Of a stretch of 64,000 bases of DNA, positions 7,976 through 15,868 are shown in pieces. Both the position numbers and the translations under genes were made by a program. Position 1 is the stretch's first letter. Each line of letters begins with the position of its first letter. This DNA is from Comamonas koreensis (GTDB taxonomy: Bacteria; Pseudomonadota; Gammaproteobacteria; Burkholderiales; Burkholderiaceae_C). The notes under the pieces are model-generated. The model did no database searches. It was not told the DNA's origin and saw nothing but the letters and a program-made list of their open reading frames with translations. The DNA lies in assembly GCF_021026195.1 (NCBI RefSeq), contig NZ_JAJNCT010000020.1, positions 81,980 to 145,979 of the forward strand, read 5' to 3'.

Positions 7976-9252
7976 CCATCTTCATTTTTATCTCGTCCTT
8001 GCTTGGGCTGATGGCCCTGGGCATGCCCATTGCGTTTGCGCTGATCGGCTGCGGCCTGGCGCTGATGTACTACATGGGCTTTACCGATCCGCAGATCGTC
8101 GTGCAGAACATGTGGGATGGTGCCAATAGCTTCCCGCTGCTGGCCGTGCCCTTCTTCATGCTGGCGGGCGAGTTCATGAACGCCGGCGGCATGACCCGCC
8201 GCATCATCCAGATGGCCATGGCCTGGATTGGCCATATCCGCGGCGGCCTGGGCTATGTGGCGGTGGGCGCTGCGGTCATCATGGCCTCGCTGTCGGGCTC
8301 GGCCGTGGCCGATACTGCCGCGCTGGCCGCCGTGCTGGTGCCGATGATGCGCAAGGCCGGCTATGACGTAAACCGCTCCTGCGGCCTGATCGCCAGTGGC
8401 GGCATCATTGCGCCGGTGATTCCGCCATCGATTGCGATGATTCTGTACGGCGTGACCGGTGGCGTCTCCATCACCAAGCTGTTCATCGCCGGCATTGTGC
8501 CGGGCCTGCTGATGGGGCTGGCGATCTTGCTGGCCTGGCGCTGGTGCATTGGCCGCGATCCGGTCATCACCGAGCCCAAGCGCACGACGGCCGAGCGCCT
8601 GACTGCGACGCGCCAGTCGCTGTGGGCGCTGGTGCTGCCGGTGGTCATCATCGGTGGCTTGAAGTTCGGCTGGTTCACCCCGACCGAAGCCGCCGTCATT
8701 GCCGCGATGTACTCGCTGGTCGTGGGCATGTTCATCTACCGCGAGATCAAGCTGAACCAGCTGTTCGCGCTGATCTACCGCGCCGCTGAGACCACCGCCA
8801 TCATCATGTTCCTGGTGTCGGCCGCTGGCGTGTCGGCCTGGCTGATCACCACTGCCAACATCCCGCAGCAGCTGGCTGCCCTGGTGGAGCCGCTGATGGA
8901 CAACAAGATGCTGCTGACCTTTGCGCTGATGGTGCTGGTGCTGCTGGTGGGCACGGCGCTGGATTTCACGCCCACCGTGCTGATCATGACCCCCGTGCTG
9001 ATGCCGGTGCTCAAGCAAGCGGGCATCGACCCGGTCTACTTCGGCGTGCTGTTCATCATGAACAACGCCATCGGCCTGGTCACACCGCCTGTGGGCACCG
9101 TGCTCAATGTTGTCTGCGGGGTGGCCAAGATACCGATGAGTGGTGCCATCAAGGGCGTGATCCCCTTCATGGTGGCCCAGACGATTGTGATGTTCCTGCT
9201 GGTGGTGTTCCCGCAGATCGTCATGTGGCCGCTGGAGATGATGAGCCGTTAG
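7972..9252 (+). CDS. TRAP transporter large permease DctM
   Basis: A 426-residue polytopic protein of usual DctM length with about 11-12 membrane helices. Recognisable segments are LGMPIAFALIG near the start, VPFFMLAGEFMNAGGMTRRI, the SLSGSAVADTAAL loop, IPPSIAMILYG, and ITPPVGTVLNVV-type sequence near the end. It is the channel-forming subunit that couples sodium influx to uptake of the substrate presented by DctP. Its start overlaps the dctQ stop. It sits mid-operon, followed after 112 bases by a second binding protein. Confidence 0.95.
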   Translation: MTIFIFISSLLGLMALGMPIAFALIGCGLALMYYMGFTDPQIVVQNMWDGANSFPLLAVPFFMLAGEFMNAGGMTRRIIQMAMAWIGHIRGGLGYVAVGAAVIMASLSGSAVADTAALAAVLVPMMRKAGYDVNRSCGLIASGGIIAPVIPPSIAMILYGVTGGVSITKLFIAGIVPGLLMGLAILLAWRWCIGRDPVITEPKRTTAERLTATRQSLWALVLPVVIIGGLKFGWFTPTEAAVIAAMYSLVVGMFIYREIKLNQLFALIYRAAETTAIIMFLVSAAGVSAWLITTANIPQQLAALVEPLMDNKMLLTFALMVLVLLVGTALDFTPTVLIMTPVLMPVLKQAGIDPVYFGVLFIMNNAIGLVTPPVGTVLNVVCGVAKIPMSGAIKGVIPFMVAQTIVMFLLVVFPQIVMWPLEMMSR

Positions 9253-9364
9253 CCCCAGCCGCTACCTCCGAACCCTATCCATTGAAGAGCCCTGGGTGCA
9301 TGCAAATACCCTGTACCTGCAAGCGCCGGGCTGGGCTTTGCCCAAAACAGACAAGGAGCCGACC

Positions 9365-10390
9365 ATGACACTGATCCAACGCCGAAGCCTCGTTGCAGGC
9401 CTTGCCTTCGCCACCCTGTGCCTCCTGGGCCTGGCGCCCGCGCAAGCCCAGGAGGGCAAGCGTGCACGCCTGGGCCATTCATTTGCCGATTCGCATCCCC
9501 GCGCCATCGCGATGAAGCAGTTTGCCGCCGATGTGGCCAAGGCGACCGATGGCAAGGTGCAGATCGATGTGTACAGCAGTGCCACCCTGGGCAGCGAAGA
9601 CAAGATGCTGATTGCAGTGCAAAGCGGCACGCAGGACCTGTACATGGGTGCGCTGTCGCCCATCGCCGCGCGCAAGAAGGCGCTGCAGATTTTTGATTTT
9701 CCGTTTCTGTTTGCCAGCGATGCCGAGGCCGCCCATGTGCTCGATGGCCCCATTGGCCGCCAGATGCTGGACGGCATTGCCGATATGAAAATGCGCGGCC
9801 TGGTCTGGGCGGGCGGCGCCTTCCGCAATATGTCCAACAGCAAGCGCCCGCTGGCCTCGTTGGCGGACATGAAAGGCCTGCGCGTGCGCGTCATGCAAAG
9901 CCCGATGGCGCTGGCCAGCTTCAATGCCATGGGCATGAACGCCGTGCCGATGGCCTTCTCCGAGGTCTACCCCGCGCTGGAGATCAAGGCCCTGGACGGC
10001 TATGAGCACCCAGTGGTCGACATGTATGCCAACAAGATGTACGAGGTGCAGAAGTACCTGACCATCACCAACCATGTCTACACGCCGGTGGCCTTGATTG
10101 CGTCGGACAAATGGTGGTCCTCCTTGACCTCCGCGCAGCAGCAGGCGGTACAGCAATCCGCCGAGAAAGCCCGCACCTTGCAACGCAGCGAAGAGCTGCG
10201 CCAGGCCGGCGAGGTGGTCGCCCAGCTCAAATCGCATGGCATGCAGGTGGGCGAGATGCCGCCAGCCGAGCTGGAGAAGATCCGCGCGGCGGTGCAGCCG
10301 GTGATTGACAAGAACCAGGCGACGGTGGGCCAGGAGTTTGCCCAGTCGTTTTATGCAGCGCTGGCCAGCTACCGCAAGACCAAGCCTTGA
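9365..10390 (+). CDS. TRAP transporter substrate-binding protein DctP (second copy)
   Basis: A 341-residue DctP-type protein with a signal peptide ending near APAQAQ. It is clearly related to the protein encoded at 6217: both share GHxxxxSHPxAIAMxxFA, an LGSEDK/LGSDEK block, RNMSNSK/RNLSNSK and PALEIKALDG. Only one DctQM pair is visible, so the two binding proteins probably share it and widen substrate range. The start is set by AAGGAG shortly before the ATG; the frame remains open upstream to 9296 but has no better start. Expected location is the periplasm. Confidence 0.92.
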   Translation: MTLIQRRSLVAGLAFATLCLLGLAPAQAQEGKRARLGHSFADSHPRAIAMKQFAADVAKATDGKVQIDVYSSATLGSEDKMLIAVQSGTQDLYMGALSPIAARKKALQIFDFPFLFASDAEAAHVLDGPIGRQMLDGIADMKMRGLVWAGGAFRNMSNSKRPLASLADMKGLRVRVMQSPMALASFNAMGMNAVPMAFSEVYPALEIKALDGYEHPVVDMYANKMYEVQKYLTITNHVYTPVALIASDKWWSSLTSAQQQAVQQSAEKARTLQRSEELRQAGEVVAQLKSHGMQVGEMPPAELEKIRAAVQPVIDKNQATVGQEFAQSFYAALASYRKTKP

Positions 10391-10427
10391 GCCACTCCCT
10401 TTTCCAAGCCAATTAGGAACTTCTGAC

Positions 10428-11465
10428 ATGGAAGCGCTTGTTATCCACGCACCCGGCGATCTGCGGGTCCAATCCGTCCCCGCGCCTGCGCCCGGGCCTG
10501 GCCAGATGCTGGTGCGGGTGCGCTGCGGCGGCATCTGCGGCTCTGACCTGCATTACTACCAGCACGGCGGCTTCGGCACCGTGCGCATCAAGGAGCCGAT
10601 GGTGCTGGGCCATGAGGTCTCGGGTGTCATCGAATCCGTAGGTGCCGAGGTGACGGGCTTCGCTGCCGGCCAGCGCATTGCAGTGAGCCCCAGCTGGCCT
10701 TGCGGCCAGTGCCGCTTTTGCCAGATGGGCCTGCAGAACCACTGCCTGGACATGCGCTACTACGGCAGCGCCATGCGCACCCCCCATGTGCAAGGGGCGT
10801 TCCGCCAGCAGATCGTCATCGAGGCGCACCAGGCCCATCTGCTCGCCCCCCAGGTGAGCGATGCCGAAGGCGCGATGGCCGAGCCGCTGGCCGTAGCCCT
10901 GCATGGTGTGCAGCGCGCAGGGCCGCTGTTGGGCCGCAAGGTGCTGGTGACGGGCTGCGGGCCGATTGGCGCACTGGCCATCATCGCCGCGCGCCGCGCA
11001 GGGGCCGAGCACATTGTGGCCACCGACATGAGCGCGCACCCGCTGGCCAAGGCCTTGCAGGTGGGTGCGGATGAGGTGGTGCATGTGGGCGAATCGCCCG
11101 ATGGGCTGGCGCGCTATGCGGCCGACAAGGGCCAGTTTGATGTGCTGTTTGAGGCCAGTGGCAATCCGCATGCCTTGCGCGGCGCCTTCGATGTGCTGCG
11201 CCCGCGCGCCACCATCGTGCAGCTGGGCCTGGCCGGTGCCGAGATGACCCTGCCGATCAACACCCTGGTGGCCAAGGAGTTCGACTGGCGCGGCTCCTTC
11301 CGCTTCCATGAGGAGTTCGCCACCGCCGTGGCCTTGCTCAACAAGGGCCTGGTCGATGTGAAGCCGCTGATATCGGCCACCTTGTCCTACCGCGATTCAG
11401 CCCGCGCCTTTGCGCTGGCGGCCGACCGCTCGCAGGCGATGAAGGTGCTGCTGGACTTCGAATGA
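10428..11465 (+). CDS. Zinc-dependent dehydrogenase, L-idonate/L-gulonate 5-dehydrogenase-like
   Basis: A 345-residue medium-chain alcohol dehydrogenase. Catalytic zinc ligands are Cys37 (CGGICGSD) and His62/Glu63 (GHEVSG). A structural zinc site is formed by Cys92, 95, 98 and 106 in [17 protein letters not shown] Rossmann motif VTGCGPIGA is at ~167-175. Family members oxidise L-idonate or L-gulonate at C5 with NAD(P). Together with the SDR at 4120 this gives an oxidation-reduction pair that can epimerise a hexonate, as in idonate or gulonate use. The frame extends upstream into dctP, but ATG at 10428 matches the conserved N-terminus. Confidence 0.88.
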   Translation: MEALVIHAPGDLRVQSVPAPAPGPGQMLVRVRCGGICGSDLHYYQHGGFGTVRIKEPMVLGHEVSGVIESVGAEVTGFAAGQRIAVSPSWPCGQCRFCQMGLQNHCLDMRYYGSAMRTPHVQGAFRQQIVIEAHQAHLLAPQVSDAEGAMAEPLAVALHGVQRAGPLLGRKVLVTGCGPIGALAIIAARRAGAEHIVATDMSAHPLAKALQVGADEVVHVGESPDGLARYAADKGQFDVLFEASGNPHALRGAFDVLRPRATIVQLGLAGAEMTLPINTLVAKEFDWRGSFRFHEEFATAVALLNKGLVDVKPLISATLSYRDSARAFALAADRSQAMKVLLDFE

Positions 11466-11514
11466 GTTCCCGCCGCAACCGCTGATCCCCACCCATTCTT
11501 TCTCTGTTCTTCCC

Positions 11515-12663
11515 ATGAAAATCGTCAAGCTCACCACCTTTATCGTGCCACCGCGCTGGTGCTTTCTCAAGATCGAAACCGACGAGGGCATCGTCGGCTG
11601 GGGCGAACCGGTGGTGGAAGGCCGCGCCCACACGGTGGCCGCAGCAGTCGAGGAACTGTCCGACTACCTGGTGGGCCGCGACCCGCGCAATGTGCAGGAC
11701 CTCTGGAATGTGATGTACCGCGCCGGCTTCTACCGGGGCGGCCCGGTGATGATGAGCGCCATTGCCGGTGTGGACCAGGCGCTGTGGGACATCAAGGGCA
11801 AGGCGCTGGGTGTGCCCGTGCATGAGTTGCTGGGCGGCAAGGTGCGTGACCGCATCCGCGTCTACTCCTGGATTGGGGGTGACCGCCCGGCAGATACCGC
11901 TGCCCAGGCGCAGGCGGCGGTGGCGCGCGGCTTTACCGCCGTCAAGATGAACGGCACCGAAGAGATGCAGTACATCGACAGCCATGCCAAGGTGGAGCAG
12001 GCTGTGGCCAATGTGGCGATGATCCGCGAGTCGGTGGGCAAGCACATTGGCATTGGTGTGGACTTCCACGGCCGGGTGCACAAGCCCATGGCCAAGGTGC
12101 TGATGCGCGAGCTGCGCGACTTCAACCTGATGTTCATCGAAGAGCCGGTGCTCAGCGAGCACCTGGAGGTGATCCCCGAGCTGGCCGCCATCGGCGCCGC
12201 GCCCATCGCACTGGGCGAGCGCCTCTATTCGCGCTGGGACTTCAAGCGCGTGTTTGCGCAGGGTGGTGTCGACATCATCCAGCCCGACCCCTCGCACGCG
12301 GGCGGCATCACCGAGACCTGCAAGATCGCCGCGATGGCCGAGGCCTACGATGTGGCCGTTGCCCTGCATTGCCCGCTGGGCCCGATTGCGCTGGCTGCCA
12401 ACCTGCAGATCGATGCGGTCTGCTACAACGCCTTCATCCAGGAGCAAAGCCTGGGCATCCACTACAACCAGGGCAATGACCTGCTCGACTATGTGCACAA
12501 CCGCGATGCCTTCGACTACCAGGACGGCTATGTCGCCATGCCCGGCGGCCCCGGCCTGGGCATCGAGGTGAACGAGGCCTATGTGCTGGAGCGCGCCAAG
12601 GAAGGCCACCGCTGGCGCAACCCGGTCTGGCGCCATGCGGATGGCAGTGTGGCGGAGTGGTGA
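11515..12663 (+). CDS. dgoD: D-galactonate dehydratase-like enolase-superfamily enzyme
   Basis: A 382-residue mandelate racemase/enolase-family protein matching galactonate dehydratase in length. Metal ligands are Asp183, Glu209 and Glu235 (GVDFHGR, IEEP, LGER). His185 and His285 (LHCPLGP) occupy the catalytic acid/base positions expected for DgoD. The reaction would be D-galactonate to 2-keto-3-deoxy-D-galactonate. No KDGal kinase (DgoK) or aldolase (DgoA) lies in the window, so the product must be processed by genes elsewhere. It is the last gene before the strong terminator at 12728. A closely related hexonate dehydratase specificity is possible. Confidence 0.85.
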   Translation: MKIVKLTTFIVPPRWCFLKIETDEGIVGWGEPVVEGRAHTVAAAVEELSDYLVGRDPRNVQDLWNVMYRAGFYRGGPVMMSAIAGVDQALWDIKGKALGVPVHELLGGKVRDRIRVYSWIGGDRPADTAAQAQAAVARGFTAVKMNGTEEMQYIDSHAKVEQAVANVAMIRESVGKHIGIGVDFHGRVHKPMAKVLMRELRDFNLMFIEEPVLSEHLEVIPELAAIGAAPIALGERLYSRWDFKRVFAQGGVDIIQPDPSHAGGITETCKIAAMAEAYDVAVALHCPLGPIALAANLQIDAVCYNAFIQEQSLGIHYNQGNDLLDYVHNRDAFDYQDGYVAMPGGPGLGIEVNEAYVLERAKEGHRWRNPVWRHADGSVAEW

Positions 12664-12727
12664 TGCGGCGCCTCATGCCTTCTCTGGTTCGCTAGTTCTC
12701 GTCTTAGGCGCTGCTGCTAATTCCTTC

Positions 12728-12767
12728 AAAACCTGCTCTTGGCATGATGCCAGGGGCAGGTTTTTTT
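12728..12767 (+). terminator. Rho-independent terminator of the sugar-acid operon
   Basis: AAAACCTGC (12728-12736) pairs with GCAGGTTTT (12756-12764). An inner stem CTTGGCA/TGCCAGG closes around a TGA loop, and the sequence ends in seven Ts. It lies 65 bases after the dgoD-like stop. Confidence 0.92.
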
Positions 12768-13204
12768 ACATCGGTATTGCCAGGATGGTCACCCATAGCG
12801 GGTATCTGTTGCGCAAGAGAAACGGTTTATTTTAATAGTTATATACTATTATATTGATTTTTAAAAGAATCATTAACAATCATGGGATAAGAGTTATCTT
12901 TACTGGAACTCTCTGTCATACCGGTCGATTGATAGTTGGGTAGCCCATGGAATGCCAGGTTTCGCTGGGTATTGCGCCGTATACCACCTTCTGCAGCCTC
13001 CCATTCTGATCTGTAGTCCTCAACTGCAGGAACGTTGCTCTAGCAGAGGCAGATACACACCTTATAGACGATGTGTATGAATGTTAATTTCTTTTGAGGA
13101 TGATCAATCAATAGTTGATGGCAATCATGCGATAAAATCTCAGTTTGGTGCGCAGTGAGACGCATCCATGATCTGAAACAACATCAACATGTGGAGCAGC
13201 AGGG
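12768..13204. promoter_or_regulatory. AT-rich intergenic region upstream of the aryl-polyene cluster
   Basis: About 440 bases with no gene. It is much richer in A/T than its surroundings at 12830-12900 and 13070-13140. It contains the inverted repeats AATAGT/ACTATT (12834-12850) and ATCAA/TTGAT (13103-13119), and a spaced direct repeat. It must carry the promoter of the cluster, but no convincing -35/-10 pair could be chosen by eye. Confidence 0.5.
12877..13135 (+). repeat. Pair of direct repeats CAATCATGNGATAA upstream of the APE cluster
   Basis: CAATCATGGGATAA (12877-12890) and CAATCATGCGATAA (13122-13135) differ at one base and lie 245 bases apart in the same orientation. The second copy is 70 bases before the first APE gene. 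A regulator binding site is possible. Confidence 0.45.
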
Positions 13205-13978
13205 GTGAGGGTTGAGTTTTCCATTCGAGCCAGTTCGGCCGTCTCGCACGGTCTGCGCACGCCTCCCCAATGGCTGGACTGGGCGACCCAACCCTCACCG
13301 CCGGCGGGTGTGCTGGATCTCGATGTGTCCCATATCCCCGCGATGGCACGCCGCAGGCTCGGCGCGCTGGCCAAGATGGCTGTCGTGGTGGCAGACGATG
13401 TGCTGGCGCAGACCGCGCTGGCCGACATCCCCATGGTCTGGGTTTCCCGCTATGGCGACAGCGACAAATCCCTGCAACTGCTGCGCGCCCAGGTCGGCGC
13501 CGAAGCCCTTTCTCCCACCGCATTTGCGCTGTCCGTGCACAACGGTGTTGCGGCGCAGTATTCGATCCTGCGAGGCATGGTCTCCAATGCTATCTGTGTA
13601 GCGGCGTCCTCCGCTGGCCCCGAGGCCGGCATCGTCGAGGCCACCGGCCTGCTGCACGAGGGGGCTCCTGCAGTCGTGCTGGTCTGCTACGACGAGGGCC
13701 TGCCTGGCGAGTACGCGCCTTTTAGCGACCCAGTCGCCACCGCGTTTGCCTGGGCCGTCGTGGTCAGCCTGGCCCGGCCTGGCCTACCGGCGTTTGCGCT
13801 GACTGCAGCTTCTGCCTGCAGCAAAGCAGGCGATGCCAAGGCTACCGCTAGTCGCCAGGCGCGGTTGCCCCATGGTCTGCAAGTGCTGCGTTTTCTACTG
13901 GATCCCACGCAAACCCAATGGGCAGCCCCACAAGCAGCGCCGGGCAGGGGCTGGACCTGGGAGCGCATGCATGGCTGA
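13205..13978 (+). CDS. apeC: Ketosynthase-like chain length factor of the aryl polyene pathway (ApeC-like)
   Basis: A 257-residue protein resembling the short 'beta-ketoacyl synthase, N-terminal-like' family that opens many APE clusters. Recognisable parts are DVSHIPAMARRRLGALAKMA near residue 40-60 and the conserved LSPTAFALSVHNGVAAQYSI. The catalytic Cys-His-His triad of a working ketosynthase is not present. By family knowledge such proteins pair with the ketosynthase ApeO and set chain length. The start is GTG with a weak AGGGG site; an upstream alternative is not excluded. Its last eight bases overlap the next gene. Confidence 0.82.
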   Translation: MRVEFSIRASSAVSHGLRTPPQWLDWATQPSPPAGVLDLDVSHIPAMARRRLGALAKMAVVVADDVLAQTALADIPMVWVSRYGDSDKSLQLLRAQVGAEALSPTAFALSVHNGVAAQYSILRGMVSNAICVAASSAGPEAGIVEATGLLHEGAPAVVLVCYDEGLPGEYAPFSDPVATAFAWAVVVSLARPGLPAFALTAASACSKAGDAKATASRQARLPHGLQVLRFLLDPTQTQWAAPQAAPGRGWTWERMHG

Positions 13979-14747
13979 ACGCCTCAACCGCTACTGGCGT
14001 GTCTTTGCAACGGGCTTGTGTTTTGCCGTTTTTGGCCTGGGCGGGTTGGTGATCCGCTTGCTGGTCTATCCGCTGCTGCTGGTCTGCAACCGCGATCCGC
14101 AAGAGCGCAAACATGCCGCGCAGGCATTGATACACCACAGCTTTCGCTGGTTTGTCGGCCTGATGAATTTTGTGGGCGTGATCTCTTACGAGACCCGCCA
14201 TCTCGAGCGTCTCCACCGCCAAGGTCTTTTGATTCTGGCCAACCACCCCTCGCTGATCGACGTGGTGTTTCTGATCTCCTTCATCCCGAAGGCGGACTGC
14301 ATCGTCAAGGCCTCGCTGCTGCGCAACCTCTTCACGCGCGGTCCTATCCAGGCGGCAGGCTTTATCTGCAATGGCGGCGGCGCCCGGCTGTTAGAGGACT
14401 GCACCCGTTCGCTCGATGCCGGCAGCAACCTGATCATTTTCCCGGAAGGCACGCGCACGCCGCTGCAGGGAGTTCCCAAGCTGCAGCGGGGCGCAGCGCA
14501 TGTGGCCGTCAAGGGGCGGTTTGACATCACGCCCGTGCGTATCCACACCAGCCTGCCCATGCTGTCCAAGGGCTGGCCTTGGTGGAAGGTGCCGGCCCGC
14601 AAACCGCACATCATCTTCGAGGTGCGCGAAGACATCGACATTGCGCAGTTTTGCGCAGACGCAGGCAATGACTCGTTGGCCGCGCGCCGAGTCACTGATT
14701 ACTTGTCAGATTATTTATTCAGAGGACCCTCACGTGCTTCAGCTTGA
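13971..14747 (+). CDS. apeD: Lysophospholipid-type acyltransferase (PlsC family) of the APE cluster
   Basis: A 258-residue membrane-associated acyltransferase. A hydrophobic N-terminus (residues ~12-40) is followed by the PlsC motif I NHPSLID (HX4D) and the FPEGTR motif. It presumably transfers an acyl or polyene chain to, or remodels, a lipid acceptor at the inner membrane. Start ATG overlaps the end of apeC, so the two are coupled. The frame is open upstream but inside apeC, so ATG 13971 is the natural start. It sits in the position of ApeD in known APE clusters. Confidence 0.85.
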   Translation: MAERLNRYWRVFATGLCFAVFGLGGLVIRLLVYPLLLVCNRDPQERKHAAQALIHHSFRWFVGLMNFVGVISYETRHLERLHRQGLLILANHPSLIDVVFLISFIPKADCIVKASLLRNLFTRGPIQAAGFICNGGGARLLEDCTRSLDAGSNLIIFPEGTRTPLQGVPKLQRGAAHVAVKGRFDITPVRIHTSLPMLSKGWPWWKVPARKPHIIFEVREDIDIAQFCADAGNDSLAARRVTDYLSDYLFRGPSRASA

Positions 14748-14994
14748 ACAGGACATCAAGGAACTCATCATCGCATCGCTGGCACTGGAAGACCTGGCGC
14801 CACAGGACATCGATTCGGCCGCACCACTGTTTGTGGACGGCCTGGGCCTGGACTCCATTGACGCGCTCGAGCTCGGCCTGGCGCTGCAGAAGAAATACGG
14901 CCTGAGCATGTCGGCCGACTCCGAGCAGACCCGCCAGCATTTCAGCAGCGTCAATGCCCTGGTGGCCTTTGTCGCGGGCCACCAGGCGCAGTAA
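14734..14994 (+). CDS. apeE: Acyl carrier protein of the APE cluster (ApeE-like)
   Basis: An 86-residue acyl carrier protein. The phosphopantetheine attachment serine lies in GLGLDSIDALELGL, about residue 43, and the sequence is acidic and helical. The start is the GTG at 14734, preceded by AGAGGA at 14721-14726; it overlaps the end of the acyltransferase gene by 14 bases. One of two ACPs encoded side by side, as in described APE loci, where they carry starter and growing polyene. It would be activated by the PPTase encoded at 30852. Confidence 0.88.
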   Translation: MLQLEQDIKELIIASLALEDLAPQDIDSAAPLFVDGLGLDSIDALELGLALQKKYGLSMSADSEQTRQHFSSVNALVAFVAGHQAQ

Positions 14995-15039
14995 GCGGCC
15001 CTGGCTCCTTCCCATCTATTGACCTCATTGGGTACCGCT

Positions 15040-15300
15040 TTGAAAAAGCAAGAAATTTATGAACATATCGTCCGCATCCTGGACGAGAACTTCAGCATCG
15101 AGGCCGCGCGCATCACGCCCGAGGCCAAGCTTTATGACGACCTGGATATCGACAGCATCGATGCGGTCGACCTGATCGTGCAGCTCAAGCCTCTGGTGGG
15201 CAAGCGCCTGAATGCGGAAGCTTTCAAGTCGGTGCGCACGGTGCAGGATGTGGTGGACGCGCTTTACCTGCTGGTCAACGACGATCAGCAGGCCGCCTGA
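15040..15300 (+). CDS. apeF: Second acyl carrier protein of the APE cluster (ApeF-like)
   Basis: An 86-residue acyl carrier protein with the attachment serine in DDLDIDSIDAVDLIV, about residue 38. No ATG is available at the 5' end. TTG at 15040 gives LKKQEIYEHIV, which matches the usual ACP N-terminus; TTG at 15019 would add seven residues. Neither has a strong ribosome site. It differs from the upstream ACP in helix 2 (VDLIVQLK against LELGLALQ), so the two probably have different partners. It directly precedes the small membrane protein gene. Confidence 0.85.
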   Translation: MKKQEIYEHIVRILDENFSIEAARITPEAKLYDDLDIDSIDAVDLIVQLKPLVGKRLNAEAFKSVRTVQDVVDALYLLVNDDQQAA

Positions 15301-15305
15301 GCGCC

Positions 15306-15863
15306 ATGGGCATGCGCAGCGCGCTGAACTGGGCCCTGGTCGGGCTGACCGTGCTCTACCCGCTGGTGGTCTACGCCACCATCGGGCGGGTTGCGCCCCA
15401 GTGGCTGGCGCTGTTGATCGTGGTGCTGGCCGTTGGGCGTGCGCTCATCGCCCAGCAGAAGTTCTGGTGGCTCGTGGCGGCAGGCGCCGCCGCGCTGGGC
15501 CTGGCTGCCTGGCTGGGCAACGATCCCCTGATGGTCAAGCTCTACCCCGTCTGGGTCAATGCAGTGCTGCTGGCGGTATTTGGCTATAGCCTCTTGCACC
15601 CGCCTTCGGTGGTCGAGCGCCTGGCGCGGCTGCAGGAGCCCGCATTGCCGGCATCAGGTGTGCTTTACACGCGCAAGGTCACCTTGGTGTGGTGTCTGTT
15701 CTTTGTGCTCAATGGTGCGGTCGCCGCCATCACCACGCTCTGGGCCAGCGATTCCGTTTGGGCTTTCTACAACGGACTGCTGGCTTACGTCCTGATGGGA
15801 TGCCTGATGGGCGGCGAGTGGCTGGTGCGGCGCCATGTGCGGCAGGCGGCGCCCGGGATCTGA
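15306..15863 (+). CDS. apeG: APE-cluster membrane protein (COG4648-like, ApeG position)
   Basis: A 185-residue integral membrane protein with about five hydrophobic segments (approximately 9-27, 32-47, 55-70, 80-95, 126-175). It resembles COG4648 proteins that occur almost only in aryl polyene clusters, between the ACPs and the AMP-ligase. A biochemical role is not established; it may help pass acyl intermediates at the membrane. Starts five bases after the ACP stop and ends five bases before the ligase gene, in keeping with co-translation. Confidence 0.8.
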   Translation: MGMRSALNWALVGLTVLYPLVVYATIGRVAPQWLALLIVVLAVGRALIAQQKFWWLVAAGAAALGLAAWLGNDPLMVKLYPVWVNAVLLAVFGYSLLHPPSVVERLARLQEPALPASGVLYTRKVTLVWCLFFVLNGAVAAITTLWASDSVWAFYNGLLAYVLMGCLMGGEWLVRRHVRQAAPGI

Positions 15864-15868
15864 ACGCA

